From Flavobacteriaceae bacterium UBA1903 (GTDB lineage: Bacteria > Bacteroidota > Bacteroidia > Flavobacteriales > Flavobacteriaceae), in assembly GCA_002337605.1 (NCBI GenBank), contig DDGL01000016.1:406973-470972 (forward strand): a DNA stretch of 64,000 nt, read 5' to 3'. The position numbers and the translations under genes are program-made. Below are positions 33,458-41,622 of this stretch, piece after piece. A model generated the notes under the pieces. It saw only the letters and a list, made by a program, of their open reading frames with translations, made no database searches and was not told where the DNA came from. The stretch's first letter is position 1, and every line of letters starts with the position of its first letter.

Positions 33458-35773
33458 ATGAAATTAGTAAAATACCTTTCCTTGGTAGCCTTGTTTTTCA
33501 CAGCCGGAATGCTATATGCACAAGAAGGCGATGTTGAAAAAGAAGAAGCACGTAAGCCAGGACATTACAATAACAACCGTTTTAAGCAGTTGTACGAAGA
33601 GTTTTCTACTCCAAATGTATACCGTTCTCCAAACGGGGCGCCAGGACCACAATATTACCAGCAACAGGCAGATTACAAGATGGACATTATCTTAGATGAT
33701 AAAGCATCAAAACTTTACGGTACAGAAACTATTACTTATACCAACAACTCTCCAGACGAACTGGAGTACCTTTGGGTGCAACTGGACCAAAATGTACGGG
33801 CAAAGGATTCTAAATCTCCTTTAATCGAATCCAGTGGTGCTGCTCCTGCTGAAACGGCAAGTGGCTTTGTTGGAAAATATATGGGTGCCGGTTTTGACGG
33901 TGGATTTAAAATAGACTACGTAAAAGATAAGTCTGGTAACCCACTGGCACACACAATCAATCGCACTATGATGCGTATTGATATGCCAGAGAACTTAAAA
34001 ACAGGAGATGACTTTACTTTCTCTATTAAGTGGTGGTACAATGTGCCAGATCATACCATTGACCGTGCACGAAGTGGATACGAAGTTTTTGACGACGGTA
34101 ACAAAGGATTTGTAATTGCTCAATTCTATCCGCGTATGGCTGTGTATAGTGATGTGGAAGGATGGCAAAATAGTCAGTTCTGGGGACGTGATGAGTTTGC
34201 CTTACCATTTGGTGATTTTGAAGTAAATATCACCGTGCCTTCAGATCACGTACTGGATGCAACAGGTAAGTTATTAAACAGAAAGGACGTTTTTAGTAAG
34301 GAAATGATGAACCGCTACGAAAAAGCGCAAAAGTCTTATACCGAACCCGTACTAATTGTAACACAAGCCGAAGCTGAAGCAGCCTCTAAAGGATTTGCAA
34401 CGGGGACTAAAACCTGGAAGTTTAAGGCAGAAAATGTACGTGACTACGGTTTTGCAACTTCGCGACGTTTTATCTGGGATATGATGGCTGTAAAAATTGG
34501 AAACCGCGATGTTATGGCAGTTTCAGTATACCCGCCAGAAGGAAACCCATTATGGGAAGACTGGTCTACCAAAGTTGTAGCCAGTACCTTAGAGACATAT
34601 TCACGTATGGCATTTGATTACCCATACCACAAAGCAATTTCAGTTCACGCAAAAAATCAGGGGATGGAATATCCTATGATTTGCTGGAACTATGGACGTC
34701 CGGATAAAGATGGTAACTATAGTGAAAGAACAAAATACGGAATGTTTGGTGTGATTATTCACGAAGTTGGACATAACTACTACCCAATGATTGTAAACAG
34801 TGACGAGCGCCAATGGACATGGATGGATGAAGGAATTAATACCTTTGTACAGTACGTTGCCGAACAGGATTTTGGTGAAAAATATCCAGAAGCGATTGCT
34901 CCCAATAAAGCATATCCTTCCCGTAGAGGACCCGCAAAAAATATTGTTGGGTATATGAGCGGAGATCAGGATTACATTGCACCTATTATGACCAAGGGGT
35001 TAAACACCTATAGTTTTGGTGCCAATGCCTATTCTAAGCCAGCAACTGGATTAAATATCTTGCGTGAAACCATTATGGGACGTGAGTTGTTTGACTATGC
35101 CTTTAAGACCTACTCACAACGTTGGATGTTTAAGCACCCAACACCAGAGGATTTCTTCCGTACGATGGAAGACGCTTCTGCAGTAGACCTGGATTGGTTC
35201 TGGAGAGCGTGGTTCTACACTACAGATTATACAGATATTGGTGTAAAAGAAGTGAAGAAGTTCTACGTAACCAGTAAAATGAATAAAGAAGTAAGAGAAA
35301 TGATGGAAGCACGTGGTATGAAAGAAAGTGACTTGCCACCTTTGGTGTACCTGGTAGAAGAAGGAAGTGAAGATTTTGAACCAAGTATGAAAAATGCAAC
35401 CTTAAACGATGTTACAACATTACAAGAGTACATTATTGATAATGTGCCTGCTGCAGATAGAGCAACGATGAAAAACCCTAAGTATTTCTACGAAGTAACG
35501 TTCGAGAAGCCAGGAGGAATCCCAATGCCTATTATTGCTGAAGTAACCTATGCAGATGGAAGTACAGAGCGTTTTAAGTATCCAGCACAGATCTGGAGAC
35601 TGAACGATGCTGAAGTAGGAAAAGTACTGGCTTCGGACAAGGAAATCACTAAAATTGTAGTGGATCCAGACGAAGAAACTGCAGATATTGACACAGAGAA
35701 TAATACCTGGCCACAACGTAAGAAGTTAGGTGAATTCAATAAATTTAAAAATGAAGTAAAAGGCGAAGAATAG
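33458..35773 (+). CDS. M1 family metallopeptidase
   Basis: 771 residues. Signal peptide (about 1-21). The N-terminal beta domain (SKLYGTETITYTNNSPDELE) is followed by a gluzincin catalytic domain with HEVGHNYYPM (His 435) and the third ligand 18 residues later in WTWMDEGINTF. The exopeptidase motif GAMEN is replaced by GMEYP, and the C-terminal part contains DWFWRAWFYTTDYTDIGVKE. It should be an exported zinc aminopeptidase-like enzyme. It ends the transcription unit, and a strong hairpin follows. Codon use is more biased than in neighbours, suggesting good expression. Confidence 0.93.
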   Translation: MKLVKYLSLVALFFTAGMLYAQEGDVEKEEARKPGHYNNNRFKQLYEEFSTPNVYRSPNGAPGPQYYQQQADYKMDIILDDKASKLYGTETITYTNNSPDELEYLWVQLDQNVRAKDSKSPLIESSGAAPAETASGFVGKYMGAGFDGGFKIDYVKDKSGNPLAHTINRTMMRIDMPENLKTGDDFTFSIKWWYNVPDHTIDRARSGYEVFDDGNKGFVIAQFYPRMAVYSDVEGWQNSQFWGRDEFALPFGDFEVNITVPSDHVLDATGKLLNRKDVFSKEMMNRYEKAQKSYTEPVLIVTQAEAEAASKGFATGTKTWKFKAENVRDYGFATSRRFIWDMMAVKIGNRDVMAVSVYPPEGNPLWEDWSTKVVASTLETYSRMAFDYPYHKAISVHAKNQGMEYPMICWNYGRPDKDGNYSERTKYGMFGVIIHEVGHNYYPMIVNSDERQWTWMDEGINTFVQYVAEQDFGEKYPEAIAPNKAYPSRRGPAKNIVGYMSGDQDYIAPIMTKGLNTYSFGANAYSKPATGLNILRETIMGRELFDYAFKTYSQRWMFKHPTPEDFFRTMEDASAVDLDWFWRAWFYTTDYTDIGVKEVKKFYVTSKMNKEVREMMEARGMKESDLPPLVYLVEEGSEDFEPSMKNATLNDVTTLQEYIIDNVPAADRATMKNPKYFYEVTFEKPGGIPMPIIAEVTYADGSTERFKYPAQIWRLNDAEVGKVLASDKEITKIVVDPDEETADIDTENNTWPQRKKLGEFNKFKNEVKGEE

Positions 35774-35795
35774 TCTTTTACTGAACTATATAGGA

Positions 35796-35835
35796 AGCCC
35801 TTTTCTCCCGATAGTTATCGGGATTGGAAAGGGCT
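35796..35835 (+). terminator. Nested hairpin terminator after the M1 peptidase gene
   Basis: The outer arms AGCCCTTTTC and AAAGGGCT enclose an inner perfect stem TCCCGAT / ATCGGGA with loop AGTT. A short T-rich stretch (TTCTAATTTT) follows. Confidence 0.7.
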
Positions 35836-35954
35836 TTCTAATTTTACAATAGTTTTTAAGTATCTGAGAATTTTTCCATAATCCGTACTCCAAAACCCCC
35901 AGTTAACTAAAAATAATTCGTATTTCGTAATTCTGAATTCTGAATTGAATAAAG

Positions 35955-35962
35955 TATCTTTG
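35955..35962 (+). promoter_or_regulatory. -7 promoter element TATCTTTG of tatA
   Basis: TATCTTTG is a full match to TAnnTTTG and ends six bases before the tatA ATG, so the mRNA leader would be extremely short. A typical -33 TTG is not clear. Confidence 0.5.
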
Positions 35963-35968
35963 TAGCCT

Positions 35969-36256
35969 ATGGAGTTAATAGTCCTTCCTTTATTTATTAG
36001 CGGAGCCGAAATAGCGTTTATCCTATTTATCGTGCTTATGGTTTTTGGTGCCGATAAGATGCCGGAAATAGCGCGTGGTTTAGGAAAAGGAATGCGTCAG
36101 ATAAAAGACGCTACAAATGACATTAAATCTGAAATCACCAAAAGTGCCGAAAAGCAAGGTTTAGACATAGACATCACCAAAGACGTTCGAAAAGAAATTG
36201 ATAAAGTAAAAGAAGACGTCGAGGAAGTAGCTGGTCCCATTAAACGAAACTTCTAA
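35969..36256 (+). CDS. tatA: Sec-independent protein translocase subunit TatA/TatE
   Basis: 95 residues. One membrane helix (about 9-24, SGAEIAFILFIVLMVF), the hinge with FGADKMPEIARGLGKGMRQI, and an amphipathic then charged tail. This is the standard TatA plan. It forms the pore of the twin-arginine export system together with TatC, which is not in this window. The stop codon TAA shares its final A with the ATG of the PAP2 gene, so the two are translationally coupled. Confidence 0.93.
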   Translation: MELIVLPLFISGAEIAFILFIVLMVFGADKMPEIARGLGKGMRQIKDATNDIKSEITKSAEKQGLDIDITKDVRKEIDKVKEDVEEVAGPIKRNF

Positions 36257-36813
36257 TGCTTCAAACCCTAAAAGAATGGGATAGAGAGCTCTTTATCTGG
36301 TTAAATAGCTTAGGAATAGAGCGCTTTGATAGCTTCTGGATCTTCGTCACTCAGATTGAAAGCTGGATTCCGTTGTTTCTTTTTTTCTTCGTTATTATTT
36401 TTGTGAAGTACGGACTTAAAAAAGGATTTGTTGTAATTTTTTTTACCTTAGTAACCTTTGGTGTCACCATTACTTTTACAAATCTTGTAAAAGAGTATAT
36501 AGCCCGGTTACGCCCGAACAATGTGGAAGCCATGGCAGATTTAATCCGTATCCTCCAAAAACCAACAAATTATAGTTTTTTCTCAGGACACGCTTCGTCT
36601 AGTTTTGCAGTGACCACTTTTGTCGCACTTGCCATACGTACATATACCAAATGGATCTACATAACTTTTCTATGGCCTTTGATCTTTATTCTAAGTCGTA
36701 TATACGTTGGCGTACATTACCCAAGCGATTTGTTTGTAGGGGCTTTGGTGGGGACTCTGCTAGCGTTTCTTTTTTATTGGGTATGTACAAGGGTTCTGGA
36801 GAAAATTGGGTAA
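36256..36813 (+). CDS. PAP2 family phosphatase
   Basis: 185 residues with five to six membrane helices. The three phosphatase motifs are present: KEYIARLRP (K-x6-RP), FFSGHASSSF (SGH) and SRIYVGVHYPSDLFVG (SR-x5-H-x3-D). A role in removing phosphate from undecaprenyl pyrophosphate or phosphatidic acid at the inner membrane is likely; the exact substrate is not decided by sequence. It overlaps tatA by one base (TAATG). Confidence 0.93.
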   Translation: MLQTLKEWDRELFIWLNSLGIERFDSFWIFVTQIESWIPLFLFFFVIIFVKYGLKKGFVVIFFTLVTFGVTITFTNLVKEYIARLRPNNVEAMADLIRILQKPTNYSFFSGHASSSFAVTTFVALAIRTYTKWIYITFLWPLIFILSRIYVGVHYPSDLFVGALVGTLLAFLFYWVCTRVLEKIG

Positions 36814-36858
36814 GATTATTATGTGAGAGTCATTATAAGTTAAACTTGCCTATTGAAA

Positions 36859-37266
36859 CTAGTGATCTTTGATCAAACTTTCAATAGTTTTTTCTGTCAA
36901 CTCAAATCCTTCTTGCTGAGGCCATCCTTCCCAAACAACAATTCCATCTGGATTAATTAATACACAATGAGGAATTCCCTTAACTTCATAAATAGTTTCT
37001 AACCTTCTCTTAGGGTCAACCGCATTATAATATGCTATTTTTGGTCTTTTCATTCTTTTTACCTTTGCTTTAGGTTCACTACTAATTCCAATAACTATTA
37101 ATACATCTTTAAATTTTTCATGAAAATCATTTAACTCTGGAATAGCTTTTTTGCAAGGAGCACACCATGTAGCCCAAAAGTCAATTAAAACAAATTTGCC
37201 TTTAGTTTCTGGTCTAGTAGTTAACCATTCTTCAACTATAAATTCTGGTGCTTTTTCATATACGTT
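36859..37266 (-). pseudogene. TlpA-like thioredoxin domain without start codon (5'-truncated remnant)
   Basis: The minus strand between stop codons 37267-37269 and 36859-36861 encodes a full thioredoxin fold: YEKAPEFIVEEWLTTRPE, GKFVLIDFWATWCAPCKKA, LIVIGISSEPKAKVKRM and VKGIPHCVLINPDGIVVW. The active site is an intact CAPC and the cis-Pro segment is present. There is no ATG, GTG or TTG before codon 72; the first Met (37053) is beyond the active site. Relatives have an N-terminal signal peptide, which is absent here and not found in other frames upstream. The DNA is AT-rich compared with the flanks. Most likely a decayed or partially transferred gene. Confidence 0.75.
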
Positions 37267-37359
37267 CTATTAATAACCATGACTTGTTGATGTAATTACT
37301 TGGTTGAGTAACTAATTTAGTGAATTTAAAAGTAATAGAAAACTCGCGAGTACTTAAAA

Positions 37360-38001
37360 CTATTTTACTCTGGAAATTGTAAGCCCATCCCTAATTGGCA
37401 ATAAGACAGTTTCCAACGCAGGATGCTCGTTGAGTATTTTGTTATACTCCAAGAGCGCTTTAGTATCCAGGTCATCTTCTTTTACGGTCTGCACTACTTT
37501 TCCGCTCCAGAGCACATTGTCGCTTAGGATGACCGCTCCAGATTGTAATCGTGGTAACAGGAGTTCCAGGTAATTGGGGTAGTTACTTTTGTCTGCATCA
37601 ATAAAGACCAGATCAAAGTTCTGCGATAGGGTTGGGATAAGTTCTAAAGCGTTGCCCGTATGTTGTTTAATTTGCTCGTTGTAGGCAGAAGCTTTAAAGT
37701 ATTTGCGTTGTAGGTCGTGTAATTCTTCGTTTATATCTATAGTATGAAGTTGGCCTTTGGGATGCAGGCCTTCGGCCAGACAAAGGGCAGAATAGCCAGT
37801 GTAAGTGCCAATTTCCAGAATGTAGGTTGGGCAAATAAGTTTGGAGAGCATACTTAACACACGTCCTTGCAAATGCCCGCTCAACATTCTTGGGGCAAGA
37901 ACTTTTTGCCACGTTTCACGGGTAAGTTGTTGCAACAATTCAGGTTCGGGCTGGGAGTGTGCAACTACGTAGTTATCTATTTTTTCTGGGAGGAAGTCCA
38001 C
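37360..38001 (-). CDS. O-methyltransferase (class I, COMT/caffeoyl-CoA type)
   Basis: 213 residues. SAM-binding motif ILEIGTYTGYSALCLAEGL (about 61-79), TIDINEE, and the metal-binding FDLVFIDADKSNY with later SDNVLWSGKV, all typical of the divalent-metal-dependent O-methyltransferase family (Methyltransf_3). It usually methylates catechol-like oxygens. It lies 31 nt after the ACMSD-like gene on the same strand, at the end of the kynurenine cluster, so methylation of a hydroxylated kynurenine-path compound is conceivable, but this gene neighbours the pathway in many Flavobacteriaceae without a proven role. Confidence 0.92.
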   Translation of the reverse strand: MDFLPEKIDNYVVAHSQPEPELLQQLTRETWQKVLAPRMLSGHLQGRVLSMLSKLICPTYILEIGTYTGYSALCLAEGLHPKGQLHTIDINEELHDLQRKYFKASAYNEQIKQHTGNALELIPTLSQNFDLVFIDADKSNYPNYLELLLPRLQSGAVILSDNVLWSGKVVQTVKEDDLDTKALLEYNKILNEHPALETVLLPIRDGLTISRVK

Positions 38002-38031
38002 AAGTATAAATGATTTTATTTTGCCTAAAGC

Positions 38032-39117
38032 CTAACTTAATATTCGATCTACTAATTTCTTCTTCGCTTTTTCATCATCTCCACACAACCATTGTATTAC
38101 GTTATCTTCCCACATATGGTCTGCATCTTCTGCAGTAATTATATTTCGGTCTTTGGCGAGGTCTAAAATTTTTCCGGGATAGGAAGATTGTACCACGCTT
38201 TCCATTTCACCCAATGGATACGGATCGTCTAATCCTACCAAAACTTGTTTTACCCCTTGATTTTTAACCACCAATTCCAACGATCCTGTATCGTGAACAA
38301 GTGTATCAAAAAAGATGTTTTTGTGTCCCACGCTTTTTCTGGGGTGCGTTTTTCCTTCAAAAAGATCGGGGCGCCCATCAAAGCCCTGGATTCTCCGGCC
38401 CAGATTCATTTGTGCTAGTTGTCCGCCGTGGGCAAAACAGGTTCGCATGCCTGGGTACTTATCTGCGTAGCCATTCAGTGTTAAAAAATGATAGGCATCG
38501 GCACATTGTGCAAGCATCCAGATAAGGTGAAAACGCCAGGCTGTATTTTGTAATTTTATAAATTTTTCACCATCGTAGGGATGGATTTCAACTGCCAGAT
38601 TGTATTTGCTGGCGAGTTCAAAAATAGGTTCATTTTCTTCATCAAAAATACAGCGCCAGGTACCAATAGTGTCCATGTAATGGGTTGGTAAGCACAGCAA
38701 CTGCATTCCCAATACTTCAACACAGCGCTCAATTTCCCATAATGCACCCCGAATAAACCCCGGGTGAATTACAAAGCCACACGTAAACTTAGCGGGGTTT
38801 TCCTTTTGCACTTTTGCATTAAAATCGTTTTGAAACCGAAGCGCCTGCTTCATTTCTTCCAGTCGCAGCCCATTTCCGTAAAGTTGTGAAAGGTTTAAGA
38901 CGACTGCGTGGTCAATCTTGTACTTTTCCATCCATGCCAGCTTTTCATCTAAGAAAAAACTGGAGTCGGTTACAGGGCGGCTCCAATCTTTCTGAAGCAT
39001 AAATTTCCGATCCTTATCTACCCAGAAAATACCCTTATCCTGCATAAACTGCGGGATTTCTTCCGGATAAGGAAGGAGATGCGAATGGCCGTTTATTCTA
39101 AGTTTTCTTTTTGTCAT
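38032..39117 (-). CDS. Amidohydrolase, ACMSD-like (aminocarboxymuconate-semialdehyde decarboxylase)
   Basis: 361 residues. Amidohydrolase_2 fold with the HxH metal pair at H11 and H13 (NGHSHLLP), H179 (VEIHPYD), H230 (FAHGGQL) and D297 (GLDDPYPLGE). This ligand set and the position after an SDR and aldehyde dehydrogenase in a kynurenine cluster point to decarboxylation of 2-amino-3-carboxymuconate-6-semialdehyde to 2-aminomuconate semialdehyde, which diverts tryptophan carbon away from NAD synthesis. Other decarboxylating amidohydrolases cannot be excluded on sequence alone. Confidence 0.85.
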   Translation of the reverse strand: MTKRKLRINGHSHLLPYPEEIPQFMQDKGIFWVDKDRKFMLQKDWSRPVTDSSFFLDEKLAWMEKYKIDHAVVLNLSQLYGNGLRLEEMKQALRFQNDFNAKVQKENPAKFTCGFVIHPGFIRGALWEIERCVEVLGMQLLCLPTHYMDTIGTWRCIFDEENEPIFELASKYNLAVEIHPYDGEKFIKLQNTAWRFHLIWMLAQCADAYHFLTLNGYADKYPGMRTCFAHGGQLAQMNLGRRIQGFDGRPDLFEGKTHPRKSVGHKNIFFDTLVHDTGSLELVVKNQGVKQVLVGLDDPYPLGEMESVVQSSYPGKILDLAKDRNIITAEDADHMWEDNVIQWLCGDDEKAKKKLVDRILS

Positions 39118-39130
39118 GAAATATGGGTTT

Positions 39131-39228
39131 GGGCGTGTCCCACTTTGGCGGGTCGGGCTTTGTGGCTACTTGGCAGCCTACTCTATCCCCGTCCGAACGT
39201 ACCTATTTGGTACGGGCGAGCCTCACGC
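39131..39228. repeat. GC-rich structured intergenic element (GGGCGTG ... CTCACGC)
   Basis: The 98-nt stretch begins GGGCGTGTCCC and ends CCTCACGC, so its ends can pair (GCGTG/CACGC). Inside are small stems: CCC/GGG around ACTTTGGC, GGCT/AGCC at 39164-39178, and CGTACC/GGTACG at 39198-39214. It is markedly richer in GC than its surroundings. Elements with this beginning (GGGCGTG-x-CCC ... GGTCGGGCT) and end (CTCACGC) are, to my knowledge, widely dispersed in intergenic regions of Bacteroidota. It may be a mobile non-coding repeat or a conserved RNA structure. Confidence 0.6.
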
Positions 39229-39239
39229 AAGAGCTAAAG

Positions 39240-40025
39240 TTACAAACTTTTTGTTCTCCCTCCGTCCACAGGAAGGTTAATTCCGTTAATGTAACTGGCA
39301 GCCTCGGTTGCTAAAAAAGCCACAGCATTGGCTACTTCACCTGGTTGGGCAAAGCGTTTGGCAGGAACTAAGGATTGCATCCATTTGGAAGCATCTTCTT
39401 TGGACTTTCCAGTTCTATCTGCAACTTTATCTATGATAGCTGTTAACCTATCTGTAGCCGTAAATCCAGGGAGTACATTGTTTACGGTAATTCCATATTG
39501 CCCAAGTTCATTGGCCAATGTTTTGCTCCAGTTTGCCACAGCGCCACGAATGGTATTACTTACGCCCAACCCGTCAATAGGTTGTTTTACTGAAGTGGAA
39601 ATAATATTGATAATTCGTCCATAGTCTGCTTCTTTCATTCCAGGGACAACGGCTTGCACTAAAATCTGGTTGCATTCTAAATGCATCGAAAAAGCCTTGA
39701 TAAATTCAGAAGTATCTGCTTCAAAAATAGGTCCGCCTTTAGGGCCACCCGTATTGTTCACCAGAATATGCCAGATCTTACGTTCTTTGGCAATAGCAAC
39801 TTTTTCTCGTACCTCTTCAGGATTGCTGAAATCTGCTACAAAATAATTGTGTTTTTGTCCTTGCTCATGGTGTAACTCGATTAAGGTTTCTTTCAACTTC
39901 TCCTCGTCCCTGGCTACTAAAGTAACTGTAGCTCCCAGTTGCGCCAATTGCTTTGCAACGGCTTTTCCAATTCCAGCGGTACTTCCGCAGACCAATGCGT
40001 TTTTATTTGTTAAGTCTATGTTCAT
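39240..40025 (-). CDS. SDR family oxidoreductase with noncanonical active site, kynurenine cluster
   Basis: 261 residues. Rossmann fold with GSTAGIGKAVAKQL (cofactor motif), NNTGG, and C-terminal GINLPVDGGRT. The catalytic Ser is present in IISTSVKQPI (143-145), but the residues 13 and 17 positions later are S156 and R160 in GVSNTIRGAV instead of Tyr and Lys. The YxxxK pair is therefore missing. A subgroup of bacterial SDRs carries this SN-x-IR form. It is located between ALDH and ACMSD-like genes; the conversion it catalyses in the pathway is not known, and it may bind rather than reduce its ligand. Confidence 0.88.
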   Translation of the reverse strand: MNIDLTNKNALVCGSTAGIGKAVAKQLAQLGATVTLVARDEEKLKETLIELHHEQGQKHNYFVADFSNPEEVREKVAIAKERKIWHILVNNTGGPKGGPIFEADTSEFIKAFSMHLECNQILVQAVVPGMKEADYGRIINIISTSVKQPIDGLGVSNTIRGAVANWSKTLANELGQYGITVNNVLPGFTATDRLTAIIDKVADRTGKSKEDASKWMQSLVPAKRFAQPGEVANAVAFLATEAASYINGINLPVDGGRTKSL

Positions 40026-40141
40026 TGTATAAATTCAAAGTTCAATATTCTGTAAGGTAATCTAATAAAATTCATCACTTTGCCAAAAGTTTATGAATTG
40101 TTTGGCAATCTGTAAAAGCACACTACACCTTTTTCTCACCA

Positions 40142-41584
40142 CTAATAACTAATACAAACATTCTTAGGTTCTGTAAAAAAGCGTAAGGCTTCAAAACCTC
40201 CCTCGCGTCCAACACCGCTGTCTTTCATCCCGCCAAAAGGAGTGCGTAAATCCCGGTTAAGCCACGTATTTACCCAGACAATTCCGGTTTCCAGTTGTTT
40301 TGACAATCGCATGGTACGGTTTAAGTTGTTGGTCCATACAGTTGCTGAAAGTCCATATCGAACACCGTTTGCTAATTGCAATGCCTCAGATTCAGTCTTA
40401 AAAGTCATGATTGTGACCACAGGTCCAAATACTTCTTCCTGCTGGATGCGACAGTTGTTATGCTCTACTTCGATTACGGTAGGTTGTAAATAGTAACCGT
40501 TTTCAAATCCTTTCACTGAAACGCGCTCTCCTCCATACAGAATTTTTCCGTCTTCACTTTTGGCGATTTCTATATAGTTTTCCACCTTTTCCAAATGTTC
40601 TTTTGAAACTAATGCGCCTATATTGGTAGCTGCTTCAAAAGGACTGCCAATGTGTAATTCGGACACTTTCTTGACAAAGTCTTTTTTAAACTGTTCAGCA
40701 ATAGATTCCTCTACATAAATTCTACTTCCGCAGAGGCAAATTTGTCCCTGGTTGGCAAAAGACGACTTTACCGTTACTGCCAGCATTTTGTCATAGTCAC
40801 AATCTGCAAAGATGAGATTCGGGTTTTTTCCACCCAACTCTAACGAAAGTTTTTTAAACATTGGTGCAGCGGTTCTGGCAATATGCTCGCCCGTTTTAGT
40901 ACCGCCTGTAAATGAAATAGCTTTAATATCTGGGTGTGCTACAATGGCCTGCCCGGCTTCAGGCCCAGTTCCGTGTACAATATTTAGAACGCCTTTTGGA
41001 AGTCCCGCCTTGGTTAGAATTTCGCCTAATAGATATGCGGTCATTGGAGTGACCTCACTGGGCTTCGCAACTACACAATTTCCTGCAGCAATAGCAGGAG
41101 CCACTTTCCATGTAAATAAATACAACGGAAGGTTCCACGGTGAAATACACCCTACAACACCTATGGGGCTTCGCAAGGTAAAATTCATGGTATTCAGACC
41201 AACACTTTCGTGGGCTTCACTCGCAAACTGTGTAATGGCATTCCCGAAAAATCGAAAATTTGCCGATGCCCTGGGAATATCCACTGCTTTTGCTAAACTC
41301 AAGGGTTTGCCGTTATCTTTTGCTTCGGCTTCGGCAAGATGGTCCAGGTTGGTTTCAATGAGTTCGGCTATCTTCAACAAAATCTTACTGCGGTCTTCAA
41401 TCGTTGTAGTACTCCAGGCTGGGAATGCTGTTTTTGCTGCATCATAGGCCTTTACTACATCTTCTGAAGTGCTTTTTGCAATTTTTGAATAAACCTTACC
41501 TGTACTGGGGTTGTAGTTATCCAGCCATGCTCCAGAAGTGGAATCCTGGTAAGTGCCGTTTATATAGTTTTGAATTTTTTTCAT
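40142..41584 (-). CDS. Aldehyde dehydrogenase, 2-aminomuconate/2-hydroxymuconate semialdehyde type
   Basis: 480 residues, normal for the family. NAD-binding ISFTGGTKTGEHIA, general base Glu in KLSLELGGKNPNL, nucleophile Cys in NQGQICLCGSR, and EEVFGPVVTI. The motif environment resembles the muconic semialdehyde dehydrogenase group. In the meta-cleavage arm of tryptophan breakdown it would oxidise 2-aminomuconate-6-semialdehyde to 2-aminomuconate. Its flanking genes (RidA deaminase and ACMSD-like decarboxylase) act just after and just before that step, which supports the call. Confidence 0.9.
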   Translation of the reverse strand: MKKIQNYINGTYQDSTSGAWLDNYNPSTGKVYSKIAKSTSEDVVKAYDAAKTAFPAWSTTTIEDRSKILLKIAELIETNLDHLAEAEAKDNGKPLSLAKAVDIPRASANFRFFGNAITQFASEAHESVGLNTMNFTLRSPIGVVGCISPWNLPLYLFTWKVAPAIAAGNCVVAKPSEVTPMTAYLLGEILTKAGLPKGVLNIVHGTGPEAGQAIVAHPDIKAISFTGGTKTGEHIARTAAPMFKKLSLELGGKNPNLIFADCDYDKMLAVTVKSSFANQGQICLCGSRIYVEESIAEQFKKDFVKKVSELHIGSPFEAATNIGALVSKEHLEKVENYIEIAKSEDGKILYGGERVSVKGFENGYYLQPTVIEVEHNNCRIQQEEVFGPVVTIMTFKTESEALQLANGVRYGLSATVWTNNLNRTMRLSKQLETGIVWVNTWLNRDLRTPFGGMKDSGVGREGGFEALRFFTEPKNVCISY

Positions 41585-41622
41585 TATACTTTATTGACTA
41601 AACCCTGCATACTGGCTACTGA

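Noticed and set aside
36859..37053. Independent 64-residue gene starting at 37053
   Set aside because: It is only the C-terminal third of a thioredoxin fold whose N-terminal part, with the CAPC site, continues upstream in the same frame.
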